A stretch of 64,000 nt of DNA from JACDHG01 sp963815295. GTDB taxonomy: Bacteria; Actinomycetota; Actinomycetes; Propionibacteriales; Nocardioidaceae. The notes beneath the pieces were generated by a model. It did not search any database. It was given only the letters and a program-made list of their open reading frames with translations, and was not told the origin of the DNA. Location: assembly GCA_963815295.1 (NCBI GenBank), contig CAWFFZ010000003.1, forward strand, positions 1-64,000. The letters are read 5' to 3'. Shown piece by piece: positions 36,784 through 45,667 of the stretch. The position numbers and the translations under genes are program-made. Each line of letters opens with the position of its first letter. Positions within the stretch are counted from its first letter, which is position 1.

Positions 36784-38601
36784 TCACGGGAACGGGTCCC
36801 AGCCCTTGTTCTTTTCTGCCGCATGGATTCGACGCTCCACCCCAGGGTCCGCGCTCGCCCGGTCATAGAGTTCACGAATCAAGGCCTTCCCCTCCTCCGG
36901 GCGACCCAGCCGCCCGAGCATCGCCGCGGCTGAGAATATCTCTCTTGACCCGTAGTCAGGCCCGAGGGAAAGGCCGAAAGCGAGAGTGGCCTGCATGACG
37001 CCTTCGCGACCCGAAAGGGGGGTTATCGGTTCGTAGAGAGTGAACCTGTCGAACCGGGTCTTGACCCTCCAGCCGGGGACCTCTCCGTTCCAGTCGGCGG
37101 ATTTCTCGTCGCAGACGACGGAGGGGCCGCACTCGCTGTCGAGCAGGAGGAAGTAGACCGGGCCATGCTGCGGGACGGCTTTGGTCATGTCCATCAAGTG
37201 GGACACTTCGTGAGTGCTCGGGTTGTCACCCATGTAGCGACCGTCGGCCGTGAACGGCTGGTGCCACCGGCCGGTCGGGCTGAGGGCGTCGAACAGGACG
37301 ATCGCGTCGTCCGGCAGGTCTTCGGTAAGCACCTCTGCCACCTGACCAAAATCCGCCGCCTCGTTCTCGACCAAGACCCGGGCCGTAGCCGGCAACTGTC
37401 CGATGAGTACTGCTGCCAGCAGTACTCCGAGGAAGATCCTCAGCTTGCGCTCCTGCTTCTTCAGGTCGGTCAGGGCGCAGGCGAGCGCGGCCACGATGAG
37501 CACGAATCCAGGCACGAAGAAGATCGCCATGCGGATTCGGTACGGACGACTTTCGAACGGGTACGGATTGGCGAAGTGGTAAGCCAAGAGAAAAAGGATC
37601 GGGGCGGCGAGCAGTGGCCAGAAGAACCACCAGCCGACCAGCCGGCGGCGAGCCGCAGGCAGAACCAGCGTGGCAACAATCATCGCCACAGTGATCGGCC
37701 ACCAGGGCAACCACGAAGCGAACGTGGGCATGAAGCCGGTGAACATCTCGTCGACGCCTGACGGGAACCTGTCGATGATGCCTGAAAGGCTGGGGTCCCA
37801 GACATTGGGCGTTTCTGCTGAGAGCTGACGGAACATCGGATAGCCAACGAAAGCCAGCGCCGCGATCACAACGGCCACAGGTGGCCAGGCCTGCCGAGGT
37901 GTGAGGCGGCCGCGCGCGGCAAACAGGGTCAAGGTGGCGGCGGTGGTGACGAGAAAGAGGACTGGCTCGGGCACACGACACAAGGGAAGGACTGCGGCGC
38001 TGACAGCGGCCACCGCCAGCCAAGCCTTACTGCGGTCGTCGAGCCAGCGTTGGACGGCGTAGACGAACAGGATCATGAAGAACAACGGCAGCGCGTAGGG
38101 GCGGGTGTATGCGGTATAGCGGACCAGAAGCGGCGCGGTGGCCATAGCCCAGAGCGCGATCGCGCCTGCGAACCCCAGGCGGAGCCGGCGTAGCAGCAGG
38201 GACATGAAAATGAGGGAGCCGATGCTGGCCACAATGGGGACCAGGCGCTGCCGCACCTGGCCCTCGCCGAGCAGGTGTTGCACCAGGGCCCCCAGCCACG
38301 GGTCCAGCGGCGGCTGACGGGTACCGGAGGCAATCTCAGAGAGATCGTTGCTGTCGTAGGGCCCCATCTGCTTGAGTTCGTTCTGGTTGTAGGGCTGGTT
38401 GATGGCCGCGATAACCATGAGGACTGCCCCGAATACGACGGCGCCGACATACCAGGGGGCGTCGCCAAGCGTTTGAAGTCGGCCCGGTGCGCGAGCGGTG
38501 GTCACCTTCTCGGTGAGAGTGCTCGCCACGAAGGCCTCCTGTTCGATCTCGGGTGATGGTGGTCGCAGCTGGTCGACACCCATGGTGCGACCACCGCGCA
38601 C
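36784..38601 (-). CDS. Polytopic GT-C glycosyltransferase (GT39/ArnT-like)
   Basis: A 605-residue protein with about ten to eleven membrane helices after an N-terminal cytoplasmic stretch of about 45 residues. An acidic pair in the first external loop (GPYDSNDLSEIA) and the YTRPYALPLFF segment after helix 3 fit dolichyl/polyprenyl-phosphate-sugar-dependent GT-C enzymes. A C-terminal extracytoplasmic domain of about 170 residues contains FDALSPTGRWHQPF. It should move sugars from a polyprenyl-phosphate donor to a surface polymer. GTG 38601 or ATG 38583 could be the start. Divergent from a GtrB-like GT2 that could make the donor. Confidence 0.75.
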   Translation of the reverse strand: MRGGRTMGVDQLRPPSPEIEQEAFVASTLTEKVTTARAPGRLQTLGDAPWYVGAVVFGAVLMVIAAINQPYNQNELKQMGPYDSNDLSEIASGTRQPPLDPWLGALVQHLLGEGQVRQRLVPIVASIGSLIFMSLLLRRLRLGFAGAIALWAMATAPLLVRYTAYTRPYALPLFFMILFVYAVQRWLDDRSKAWLAVAAVSAAVLPLCRVPEPVLFLVTTAATLTLFAARGRLTPRQAWPPVAVVIAALAFVGYPMFRQLSAETPNVWDPSLSGIIDRFPSGVDEMFTGFMPTFASWLPWWPITVAMIVATLVLPAARRRLVGWWFFWPLLAAPILFLLAYHFANPYPFESRPYRIRMAIFFVPGFVLIVAALACALTDLKKQERKLRIFLGVLLAAVLIGQLPATARVLVENEAADFGQVAEVLTEDLPDDAIVLFDALSPTGRWHQPFTADGRYMGDNPSTHEVSHLMDMTKAVPQHGPVYFLLLDSECGPSVVCDEKSADWNGEVPGWRVKTRFDRFTLYEPITPLSGREGVMQATLAFGLSLGPDYGSREIFSAAAMLGRLGRPEEGKALIRELYDRASADPGVERRIHAAEKNKGWDPFP

Positions 38602-38761
38602 GGCGCCGCCGGTGACTCCTTGCTTTGTGCCGGATAGTTTATCTTCGTACTGACTCGATCCGTTTCAGGCACGGCGCCCGTCGGCGTTGAGTTTGCGCTC
38701 GCTGGGCGTATGGTCGGGGCCGGTGAGCCACCAGTCGGAGGAAAGGGGCGTTGGTCAGGTA

Positions 38762-39733
38762 ATGACGAGCCCTCATTCGGGTCCGACGGCAGGCGTCCTC
38801 GACAGACGTGCGTTCGTCTACACCGTGGTCATCCCGGTGTATGAGAGCGAAGCGGTGGTGGGAGACTCCGTCGACCGGGTAGTCGAGGTCTTCGAGACGG
38901 CCGGTCTGTCGTACGAGATCGTCCTCGTCAACGATGGCAGCCGCGACGGCAGCTGGGACGTCATTGCCGGACGAGCCCGCAACAACCCACACATCGTGGC
39001 GGTGAACCTGCTGCGCAACTATGGCCAGCACAGCGCCAACCTCGCCGGTCTGCGTGAGGCGAAAGGCGACTACGTCATCACGATGGACGACGACGGGCAG
39101 AACCCTCCCGACCAGGTCCTGCTCCTCATCGACGAGGCGATGACGGGGCGAGACGTCGTCTTCGGCTCGTTCGAACGCAAGCAGGCAGCGGGATACCGTC
39201 GGCTCGGCAGCAAGGCGATCAGCATGATCAACCGCCGTGTCTTCGGCCAGCCCAAGGATCTTGACGTCTCGAACTTTCGGATCCTCCGGCGCGATGTGGT
39301 CGACCGCATCTGCGCGTCCCACACGGCCTACCCGTACATCACCGGGCAGGCTCTGCAGTACTCCAGCAACCGGTCCAACGTCACGGTCCGCCATGAGCAG
39401 CGTGCAGTGGGGAAGAGCCACTACAACCTGATCCGGATTGCTCGACTCGTGCTGACGATTCTCTTCAGCTACTCGTCGTATCCACTGCGACTGATGGCCC
39501 TGGGCGGGTTCATCGTGGCGGGTGTGAGCTTCCTGCTCGGATTTATCTACTTGTTGATGGGCATGTTCGGTGAGACGGACCTCGAGGGATGGACGACGCT
39601 TGTCGTGCTCCTGTCGGTGTTCAACGGTTTCACCATTGCGCTGTTGTCGATGCTCGGTGAGTACGTCGTTCGGACCCTGAACGTCGTCAGCGCCCACGAG
39701 ACCTACCACGTGGTCGATCGGGTGTCGGGTTGA
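38762..39733 (+). CDS. Polyprenyl-phosphate glycosyltransferase (GtrB/DPM1-like GT2)
   Basis: A protein of about 323 residues: GT-A domain with VIPVYESEAVVGDSV, IVLVNDGSRDGSW and the DxD-type MDDDGQNPPDQ (about residue 110), then two C-terminal membrane helices (about 232-260 and 275-295). This architecture is that of GtrB/ArnC enzymes, which load a sugar on undecaprenyl phosphate. The gene is divergent from the GT-C transferase and its last base pairs overlap the TTG start of the sulfotransferase gene (TTGA). Confidence 0.88.
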   Translation: MTSPHSGPTAGVLDRRAFVYTVVIPVYESEAVVGDSVDRVVEVFETAGLSYEIVLVNDGSRDGSWDVIAGRARNNPHIVAVNLLRNYGQHSANLAGLREAKGDYVITMDDDGQNPPDQVLLLIDEAMTGRDVVFGSFERKQAAGYRRLGSKAISMINRRVFGQPKDLDVSNFRILRRDVVDRICASHTAYPYITGQALQYSSNRSNVTVRHEQRAVGKSHYNLIRIARLVLTILFSYSSYPLRLMALGGFIVAGVSFLLGFIYLLMGMFGETDLEGWTTLVVLLSVFNGFTIALLSMLGEYVVRTLNVVSAHETYHVVDRVSG

Positions 39734-40497
39734 CGCGGCACCTGCTCGTCATCGGCGGCCAGCGCTGCGGCACCACACACCTTGGCCTCCTGCTGGATTC
39801 GCATCCCGAGATCACGATGGCCCGGCCGACTCGCCCCGAGCCCAAAGTGTTCCTGTCCGAGGAGATCGCCGAGCGGGGGCTCGACTGGTACCACGACTCC
39901 TACTTCGCCCACGCCACTTCCGAAAAGCTACTGGGCGAGAAGAGCACCAGCTACATCGAGGTTCCGGAGGCAGCCACGCGGGCATCTGCGCTGCTGGGCC
40001 ACGCGGAGATCGTCGTCCAGCTGCGCGACCCTATCGACCGCGCTGTATCGAACTGGCGTTTCAGCTCGAAGCATGGGCTTGAGGACCGCCCGCTGGCTGC
40101 CGCGCTCGAGGACAACCTCGCCGGTCCCCGAGACTGGGACCCGGCATCGACCTCGGTCTCCCCGTTCGCGTACCTCGAGCGCGGGCGGTACGTCGACTAC
40201 CTCGCACCCTGGTTCGCCAACTTCGCCGAGTCCGTGCACGTGACATTCCTGGATGAGATGGTCGCGTCACCGTCGTCGATCCGTGAGCTGTATGCCGCCC
40301 TAGGTGTCGATGCTGCACACCAGCCTGTTCAGCTCCACGATTTGGTGAACCAGAGCGACGGATCACCGCCCCGACTTGGTGCGGAGCTCTACGAGCGGCT
40401 GCGCGAGTACTACCGCGACAGCGACGAGCAACTGCGGGAACGGCTGGGCCGAGAGCTGCCATGGCTCGCGGATCGCACGGGTTCCCCGCGTGGGTGA
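39730..40497 (+). CDS. Sulfotransferase-family protein (intact)
   Basis: A 255-residue cytosolic PAPS-dependent sulfotransferase. 5'-phosphosulfate loop: VIGGQRCGTTHLGLLLDSH (residues 5-23). The 3'-phosphate site is VVQLRDPIDRAVSNW (about 96-110) followed by SPFAYLERGRYVDYL. The family includes heparan-sulfate and lipooligosaccharide sulfotransferases. The TTG start overlaps the stop of the GtrB-like gene, so both are co-translated, which suggests that it sulfates the glycan that GtrB and the GT-C enzyme build. Confidence 0.85.
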   Translation: MTRHLLVIGGQRCGTTHLGLLLDSHPEITMARPTRPEPKVFLSEEIAERGLDWYHDSYFAHATSEKLLGEKSTSYIEVPEAATRASALLGHAEIVVQLRDPIDRAVSNWRFSSKHGLEDRPLAAALEDNLAGPRDWDPASTSVSPFAYLERGRYVDYLAPWFANFAESVHVTFLDEMVASPSSIRELYAALGVDAAHQPVQLHDLVNQSDGSPPRLGAELYERLREYYRDSDEQLRERLGRELPWLADRTGSPRG

Positions 40498-40556
40498 CGT
40501 AAGGTGTGCCGGTGTTCGGACACACGACAGACTCAGCAACGAAGGCCAGGTCGACG

Positions 40557-41714
40557 ATGAGTGAGCCCAGCCCGATCCCGTTCAACCGCGCGTGCATCGA
40601 AGGCGCCGAGCTGGACTACATGCGCGAGTCTCTCGAGGGCGGACACACCTCGGCCGGTGGGCCGTTCAGCGTCAAGGTCCGCGAGGTGCTCAAGCAGGAG
40701 ACCGGCGCCCAGGAGGTGCTGCTGACGACCTCGTGCACCTCTGCCCTGGAACTGTCGGCGATGCTCGTGGACATCAAGCCCGGCGACGCCGTCGTCGTAC
40801 CGTCGTTCACGTTCACCACGACGGCGCTTGCGTTCGTGCGCCAAGGAGCTCGGGTCATCTTCTGTGACATCGAGCCTGAGACGCTGGGGCTGGACCCGAA
40901 ACACCTGGAGACGTTGCTCGACGACAGCGTCCGTGCGGTCGTCCCGGTCCACTACGCCGGCGTTGCCTGTGACGTTGCGGGCATCCGTAGCGTGCTGGCT
41001 GACCGGCCCGATGTCGCTGTGGTCGAGGACAACGCGCATGGACTTCTCGGCCGGTGGCAAGGCGAGCCGCTGGGCAGCCTCGGGAGGTTTGCGACCCTCA
41101 GCTTCCACGAGACCAAGAACATCGTGTGTGGTGAGGGTGGGGCGTTGCTGCTCAACGACGGGGCCGACATCGACCGGGCCCGAGTGCTGTACGACAAGGG
41201 CACCAATCGCCAGGCGTTTTTCCTCGGACAGGTCGACAAGTACTCCTGGAAGGACGTCGGGTCGTCGTTCGGCCTGTCCGACACCCTGGCGGCATACCTC
41301 CACGGGCAGCTTGAGCAGCGATACCCGATCCAGGCGAAGAGGCGCAATGTCTTCGAGCACTACGAGCGTCTGCTCGCGCCGCACAGTGCTGAGCTGGGGT
41401 TCCGCCTTCCCGTCATTCCGGCGGACATGGAGTGTGCGTACCACATGTTCTACGTGCTGCTGCCGGACAACGCAACCCGTGACGCTGTGCTGCAGCAGAT
41501 GCGAGCGCAAGGCATCCAGCCGACGTTCCACTACGTGCCTCTGCACAGCTCTGACGCGGGCCAGCGGTTCGCGGTGCGGCCAACCGACTGCCCGGTCTCG
41601 GTCGACATCAGCGGGCGACTGCTCCGGCTGCCGTTCTACAACAGCCTCACGGCTGACGACATCGAGCGCGTGGCGGCGGCATTCCTGGCCGCCGCGGCGC
41701 AGCCGGCTGCCTAG
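40557..41714 (+). CDS. wecE: dTDP-4-keto-6-deoxyhexose aminotransferase (WecE/RffA, DegT family)
   Basis: PLP-dependent sugar aminotransferase, 385 residues. LTTSCTSALELSAML (about residue 57) binds PLP phosphate, VVEDNAHGLLG holds the ring-stacking Asp, and the Schiff-base Lys is in SFHETKNIVCGEGG (about 185). The sequence is closest to WecE/RffA enzymes, which make dTDP-4-amino-4,6-dideoxygalactose from the RmlB product; rmlA and rmlB homologues follow within 3 kb. Regiochemistry is inferred. Confidence 0.88.
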   Translation: MSEPSPIPFNRACIEGAELDYMRESLEGGHTSAGGPFSVKVREVLKQETGAQEVLLTTSCTSALELSAMLVDIKPGDAVVVPSFTFTTTALAFVRQGARVIFCDIEPETLGLDPKHLETLLDDSVRAVVPVHYAGVACDVAGIRSVLADRPDVAVVEDNAHGLLGRWQGEPLGSLGRFATLSFHETKNIVCGEGGALLLNDGADIDRARVLYDKGTNRQAFFLGQVDKYSWKDVGSSFGLSDTLAAYLHGQLEQRYPIQAKRRNVFEHYERLLAPHSAELGFRLPVIPADMECAYHMFYVLLPDNATRDAVLQQMRAQGIQPTFHYVPLHSSDAGQRFAVRPTDCPVSVDISGRLLRLPFYNSLTADDIERVAAAFLAAAAQPAA

Positions 41715-41721
41715 GTCTGCC

Positions 41722-42453
41722 ATGACCGCGATTCGGCAGGGCTCGTCGTCGATCGAGCAACCAGACTACTGGTGGTACCGAGCCCGGGCCGACCTGTTGC
41801 ATTCGGCGCTTGGCAAGTTCCTCGGCAAACCGACTCTGGTGCTTGATGTCGGTAGCGCCGACGGACCTAGCGTTGGGTGGATGCAAGGCGATCATCGGCG
41901 GGTCGCGATCGACCTCGACCCGCGCGGCCTGCGTCCCGGTGAAGGGGTCTGTGCGTCGGCACTCGCGCTGCCGTTTCCGGATGAGACCTTCGATGTGGTC
42001 GGGGCGTTCGACGTCGTCGAGCATTGTGAACCCGAAGCACAGGCGATGAGCGAACTCGCCCGGGTGATCGCGCCCGGTGGGCGGCTCCTCGTGTCGGTGC
42101 CGGCATACCAGTGGGCCTGGTCCGACCACGATGTCCGGGCCGGGCACCACCGCCGCTACACCGAAGCGCGACTGGTGGCTGCGGTCGAGGCGGCGGGGTT
42201 CGTCGTACGCCGCTCCACCTATGCGTTTTGCGCGGTCTTCCCGCTCTTCGCCGCCGAACGGATCTGGCGCCGCCTCCGTCGGCGATCGACGAGCCAGGAA
42301 ACAGGCCTCACCAAGGTCTCGTCGAGTCAAGACAAGCTACTGATGTGGCTTTCGCGCATCGACAGCCGACTGCTGCGAAAGCACCACCTGCCGTTCGGGT
42401 CGTCAATCTTCCTGGCAGCCGACAAACCCTTCGACGAAAGAGGCCAGTCGTGA
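41722..42453 (+). CDS. Class I SAM-dependent methyltransferase
   Basis: A 243-residue methyltransferase with SAM motif VLDVGSADGPS (about residue 39), acidic motif RVAIDLDPRG, and FDVVGAFDVVEHCEPE (about 93-108), typical of Methyltransf_11. The C-terminal third is basic and may touch membrane. It lies 7 bp after wecE and overlaps the rfbB GTG (GTGA), so it probably methylates a nucleotide sugar or lipid-linked glycan of the same pathway. Confidence 0.85.
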   Translation: MTAIRQGSSSIEQPDYWWYRARADLLHSALGKFLGKPTLVLDVGSADGPSVGWMQGDHRRVAIDLDPRGLRPGEGVCASALALPFPDETFDVVGAFDVVEHCEPEAQAMSELARVIAPGGRLLVSVPAYQWAWSDHDVRAGHHRRYTEARLVAAVEAAGFVVRRSTYAFCAVFPLFAAERIWRRLRRRSTSQETGLTKVSSSQDKLLMWLSRIDSRLLRKHHLPFGSSIFLAADKPFDERGQS

Positions 42454-43439
42454 AAGTCCTGGTGACTGGTGGCGCCGGATTCATCGGCAGTCATTACGTC
42501 CGGTCCGTGCTCGGTGATGCCTGGGGCGGCGTGACACCCGACAGCGTCACCGTCATCGACAGCCTCACGTACGCGGGCAACCTGGCCAACCTCGCGCCGG
42601 TCATCGACGATCCCCGGCTGAAGTTCGTCGAAGGCGACATCCTCGATCGGCGGCTCGTCGACACCCTGATGGGTCAGTGTGACGCGGTGGTGCACTTCGC
42701 GGCCGAGAGCCACGTCGACCGTTCGATCCTCGGTGCCGCCGATTTTGTGATGACGAACGTCGTCGGGACTCAAACTCTGCTGGACTCGGCGTTGCAGCAC
42801 GGCGTCCAGCGCTTCGTCCACGTGTCGACCGACGAGGTCTACGGATCGATCGAGTCAGGCAGCTGGAATGAGTTGCAGCCGCTAGAGCCCAACTCGCCGT
42901 ACTCTGCCTCCAAGGCTTCCAGTGATCTGCTGGCCCGCTCCTACTTCCGCACCCACGGCCTCGGCGTCTGCGTGACCCGATGCTCCAACAACTACGGGCC
43001 CTACCAGTTCCCCGAGAAGGTCATCCCGCTCTTCGTCACCAACCTGATCGACGGCCAGACCGTCCCGTTGTACGGCGAAGGCGCCAACTCCCGCGACTGG
43101 TTGCACGTCGACGACCACTGCCGGGGTGTGCACCTGGTGCTCGAGGGCGGGCGGCCCGGCGAGGTCTACAACATCGGCGGCGGCACCGAGCTCACCAACC
43201 GTCAGCTCACGGAGAAGCTGCTGGCCGCCTGCGGGGCGGACTGGAGCAGGGTTGTCAACGTCGAGGACCGCAAGGGACACGACCTGCGCTATGCGGTTGC
43301 CATCGACAAGATCCAAAGCGAGCTCGGCTATCGACCGCGTATCGACTTCGAGCAGGGCCTCGCCGACACCATCCAGTGGTACGTCGACCACCGTGGCTGG
43401 TGGGAGCCGCTCAAGGTGCGTGCGCGGCTCAGCCGCTAG
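42450..43439 (+). CDS. rfbB: dTDP-glucose 4,6-dehydratase
   Basis: SDR-family enzyme making dTDP-4-keto-6-deoxyglucose, 329 residues. NAD loop VTGGAGFIGSHYVRS (residues 5-19), VHFAAESHVDRSI, STDEVYGSI with the catalytic Thr-Asp-Glu, and YSASKASSD (YxxxK, about 151). The GTG at 42450 overlaps the methyltransferase stop. It is convergent with rfbA, 9 bp apart. Confidence 0.95.
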   Translation: MKVLVTGGAGFIGSHYVRSVLGDAWGGVTPDSVTVIDSLTYAGNLANLAPVIDDPRLKFVEGDILDRRLVDTLMGQCDAVVHFAAESHVDRSILGAADFVMTNVVGTQTLLDSALQHGVQRFVHVSTDEVYGSIESGSWNELQPLEPNSPYSASKASSDLLARSYFRTHGLGVCVTRCSNNYGPYQFPEKVIPLFVTNLIDGQTVPLYGEGANSRDWLHVDDHCRGVHLVLEGGRPGEVYNIGGGTELTNRQLTEKLLAACGADWSRVVNVEDRKGHDLRYAVAIDKIQSELGYRPRIDFEQGLADTIQWYVDHRGWWEPLKVRARLSR

Positions 43440-43448
43440 CTCGGCTAC

Positions 43449-44360
43449 CTACGAATCCCGGCGAGGCGAGCCTCCCAGCGGCCGGTAAGCCAGCTGCGGG
43501 TGGTCGAGCAGGTCGATCAGGTAGCTGCCGTAGCCACTCTTCAGCATGGTCTCGGCACGTTCGCGAAGCTCGTCATCGCTGAGGAACCCTTGCCGCCAGG
43601 CCACTTCCTCGGGTGATCCGATCTTCAGACCTTGTCGGTGCTCGACGGTCCGGATGAAGTTGCTGGCGTCGTTGAGCGAGTCGAAGGTACCCGTGTCCAG
43701 CCACGCGGTCCCGCGGGCGAGGAGGTGGACGTGCAGCTCCTGCCTCTCGAGGTACACCTGGTTGATGTCGGTGATCTCGTACTCGCCTCTGTCCGACGGT
43801 TTCAAGCTGCGGGCGATCTCGACGACGTTGTTGTCATAGAAGTACAGGCCAGGCACGGCGTAGTTGCTGCGCGGCCGCGCAGGCTTCTCCTGAAGCGAGA
43901 GGGCCTTCCCGTCAGCGTCGAAGTCGACGACACCGTAGTCCTGGGGGTTGTTGACCCAGTAGGCGAAGATGGCCGCTCCGGCGAGGGTCGCGAACCGCTT
44001 GAGCTGAAGCCCGAGTCCCTGACCGTAGAAAATGTTGTCACCAAGGACGAGCGCGCATCTCTCGTCGCCGATGAAGTCGGAACCGATGGTGAACGCCTGG
44101 GCCAACCCTTGGGGTTCTGGCTGACGAGCGAACGTGAAGTTGACGCCGAACCGCGAACCATCCCCGAGCAGCCGGGTGAACGCGTCTGCTTCGTGGGGCG
44201 TGGTGATGACGAGGATGTCGCGGATTCCAGCAAGCAGCAATGTGGATAGTGGGTAGTAGATCATCGGCTTGTCGTAGACCGGGATCAGCTGTTTGCTGCC
44301 GCCGAGGGTAATCGGGTGTAAGCGGCTTCCGCTGCCACCGGCCAGGATTATTCCGCGCAT
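43449..44360 (-). CDS. rfbA: Glucose-1-phosphate thymidylyltransferase
   Basis: Makes dTDP-glucose, the substrate of RfbB; 303 residues. LAGGSGSRLHPITLGGSKQL (residues 6-25) is the nucleotide loop, LVLGDNIFYGQGL the Mg site and EKPARPRSNYAVPGLYFYD the sugar-binding part. The ATG at 44360 starts at the conserved N-terminus; the much longer open frame upstream is antisense-type noise over the flippase gene. Last gene of the minus-strand run MidA-acetyltransferase-nuoD-flippase-rfbA. Confidence 0.95.
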   Translation of the reverse strand: MRGIILAGGSGSRLHPITLGGSKQLIPVYDKPMIYYPLSTLLLAGIRDILVITTPHEADAFTRLLGDGSRFGVNFTFARQPEPQGLAQAFTIGSDFIGDERCALVLGDNIFYGQGLGLQLKRFATLAGAAIFAYWVNNPQDYGVVDFDADGKALSLQEKPARPRSNYAVPGLYFYDNNVVEIARSLKPSDRGEYEITDINQVYLERQELHVHLLARGTAWLDTGTFDSLNDASNFIRTVEHRQGLKIGSPEEVAWRQGFLSDDELRERAETMLKSGYGSYLIDLLDHPQLAYRPLGGSPRRDS

Positions 44361-44404
44361 GGGAGTCGAGTATTGCGGATGGCTCTGCCGATTGCCGACA
44401 CCGG

Positions 44405-45667
44405 TCAGCGGTCGGGCGCGATCGAAGATCGACTCTCCGGGTCCGCAATCCGCATCCGGCGCCGACCCCGCTCCTCCTCCACCGCGAGTACGACGAATGC
44501 CGCTGCCTGGGCCAACGCGAAGGCCCAGCAGGCGCGGTCTAGTGGCGGTATGTCGGCGATGGTGAAGAACACCGCGGCGACGACGCAACCGGCGAGCCAA
44601 GCGCGCGCAACACCGGCTGATCGATCCAGAGCGAGCACGAGGACGGTGAGGACGAGGCCTCCCAGAGCCACCGCGCTGCCGATGGTCAGCAGCATCGCTT
44701 CGACGGGTTCGAGGTCGACCTCGGAACCGAATACGAGGCGGACCGACTCTGGGCCGACGGTGATGCCGAGCGCGGCGGCAACAAGCACGGTAACGGCGGT
44801 GAGGGAGATGATGAGGTTGCGGACGCGTTCGACGGTCGCCCGGCGTTCCTGCACCACGAAGGATGTGAAGAGCCCGGTCAGCTGCGACACCAACCCGAGG
44901 GCGAACGTGTACGGCGCCCGGAACAGAGCCAGACCCGCGAACATCGCCGTGACCTCGACCGGCGTACCGCCTCCGAGCGCCAACATCACGGGACCACCGG
45001 TGAGAACCAGCTGAGCAAGCAGCTGGCCCGACGACGCACCCCCCAGGAACCGGAGCGGAGACGTCGAGCTCGTGCCGCCGTCTCGAGACCCGACACGTAG
45101 TGACGCGGGTCGGGCGAGGACCGTGACGTAGCCGGCGAGCAGGACCGCTCCGTAGGCGACCGGATCCTTGACATCGCCAAGCATCAGGGCGGCAGCGCCG
45201 AGGCATCGGACACCGTTGTCCGCGACCAGCATCCAGGCGACGCTGCCGAACTGGCGCCTTCCCGTGAGCGTGCCCCGGGAGATGCCCATGAGCGCGGAAC
45301 CTACTGTCACTCCCGCGACCATGGCGGGGAATGCCAGACCGTCACGGTGGAAGAGCTCGTCGCGGACTAGCCAAGACAACAGACCGAACACCGCGGAGGC
45401 GGCGACCACGATGCCGCTCAAGCGTCGTAGCGAGGACCTGATGTCGTTCTCGTGCTGGTGGGCGCTCACGCTCCGCGCAATCCAGTGCTGCACAGGGAAG
45501 GTGAGCGCGGCGGCGGCGAAGCTCCAGTACGTCCACAGCACGGTCACCGGGGATGCCGCCTCAGCCCCGAGCCCGCGAGTAGTCATCGCGAAGAACGCGT
45601 AGGCGAGCAGGCCGGTAGCGACCGATGCGACAGCGAGGGCCGACGTGTCGCGAACCCTCAAACTCAT
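44405..45667 (-). CDS. Polysaccharide flippase/exporter-like membrane protein (MATE/MVF superfamily)
   Basis: A 420-residue protein with about twelve hydrophobic helices and a short basic tail. Pattern and size fit Wzx/O-antigen-type lipid-linked-oligosaccharide flippases; the helix starting LGLVSQLTGLFTSFVVQERR is typical. The ATG at 45667 overlaps the nuoD stop (ATGA), which is an odd pairing for a respiratory-type gene. It probably exports the glycan made by the neighbouring sugar genes. Confidence 0.75.
   Translation of the reverse strand: MSLRVRDTSALAVASVATGLLAYAFFAMTTRGLGAEAASPVTVLWTYWSFAAAALTFPVQHWIARSVSAHQHENDIRSSLRRLSGIVVAASAVFGLLSWLVRDELFHRDGLAFPAMVAGVTVGSALMGISRGTLTGRRQFGSVAWMLVADNGVRCLGAAALMLGDVKDPVAYGAVLLAGYVTVLARPASLRVGSRDGGTSSTSPLRFLGGASSGQLLAQLVLTGGPVMLALGGGTPVEVTAMFAGLALFRAPYTFALGLVSQLTGLFTSFVVQERRATVERVRNLIISLTAVTVLVAAALGITVGPESVRLVFGSEVDLEPVEAMLLTIGSAVALGGLVLTVLVLALDRSAGVARAWLAGCVVAAVFFTIADIPPLDRACWAFALAQAAAFVVLAVEEERGRRRMRIADPESRSSIAPDR

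Noticed and set aside
44361..45206. Long N-terminal extension of the rfbA frame
   Set aside because: The sequence is Arg/Gly/Pro-rich shadow coding over the flippase gene; the conserved thymidylyltransferase start is at 44360.
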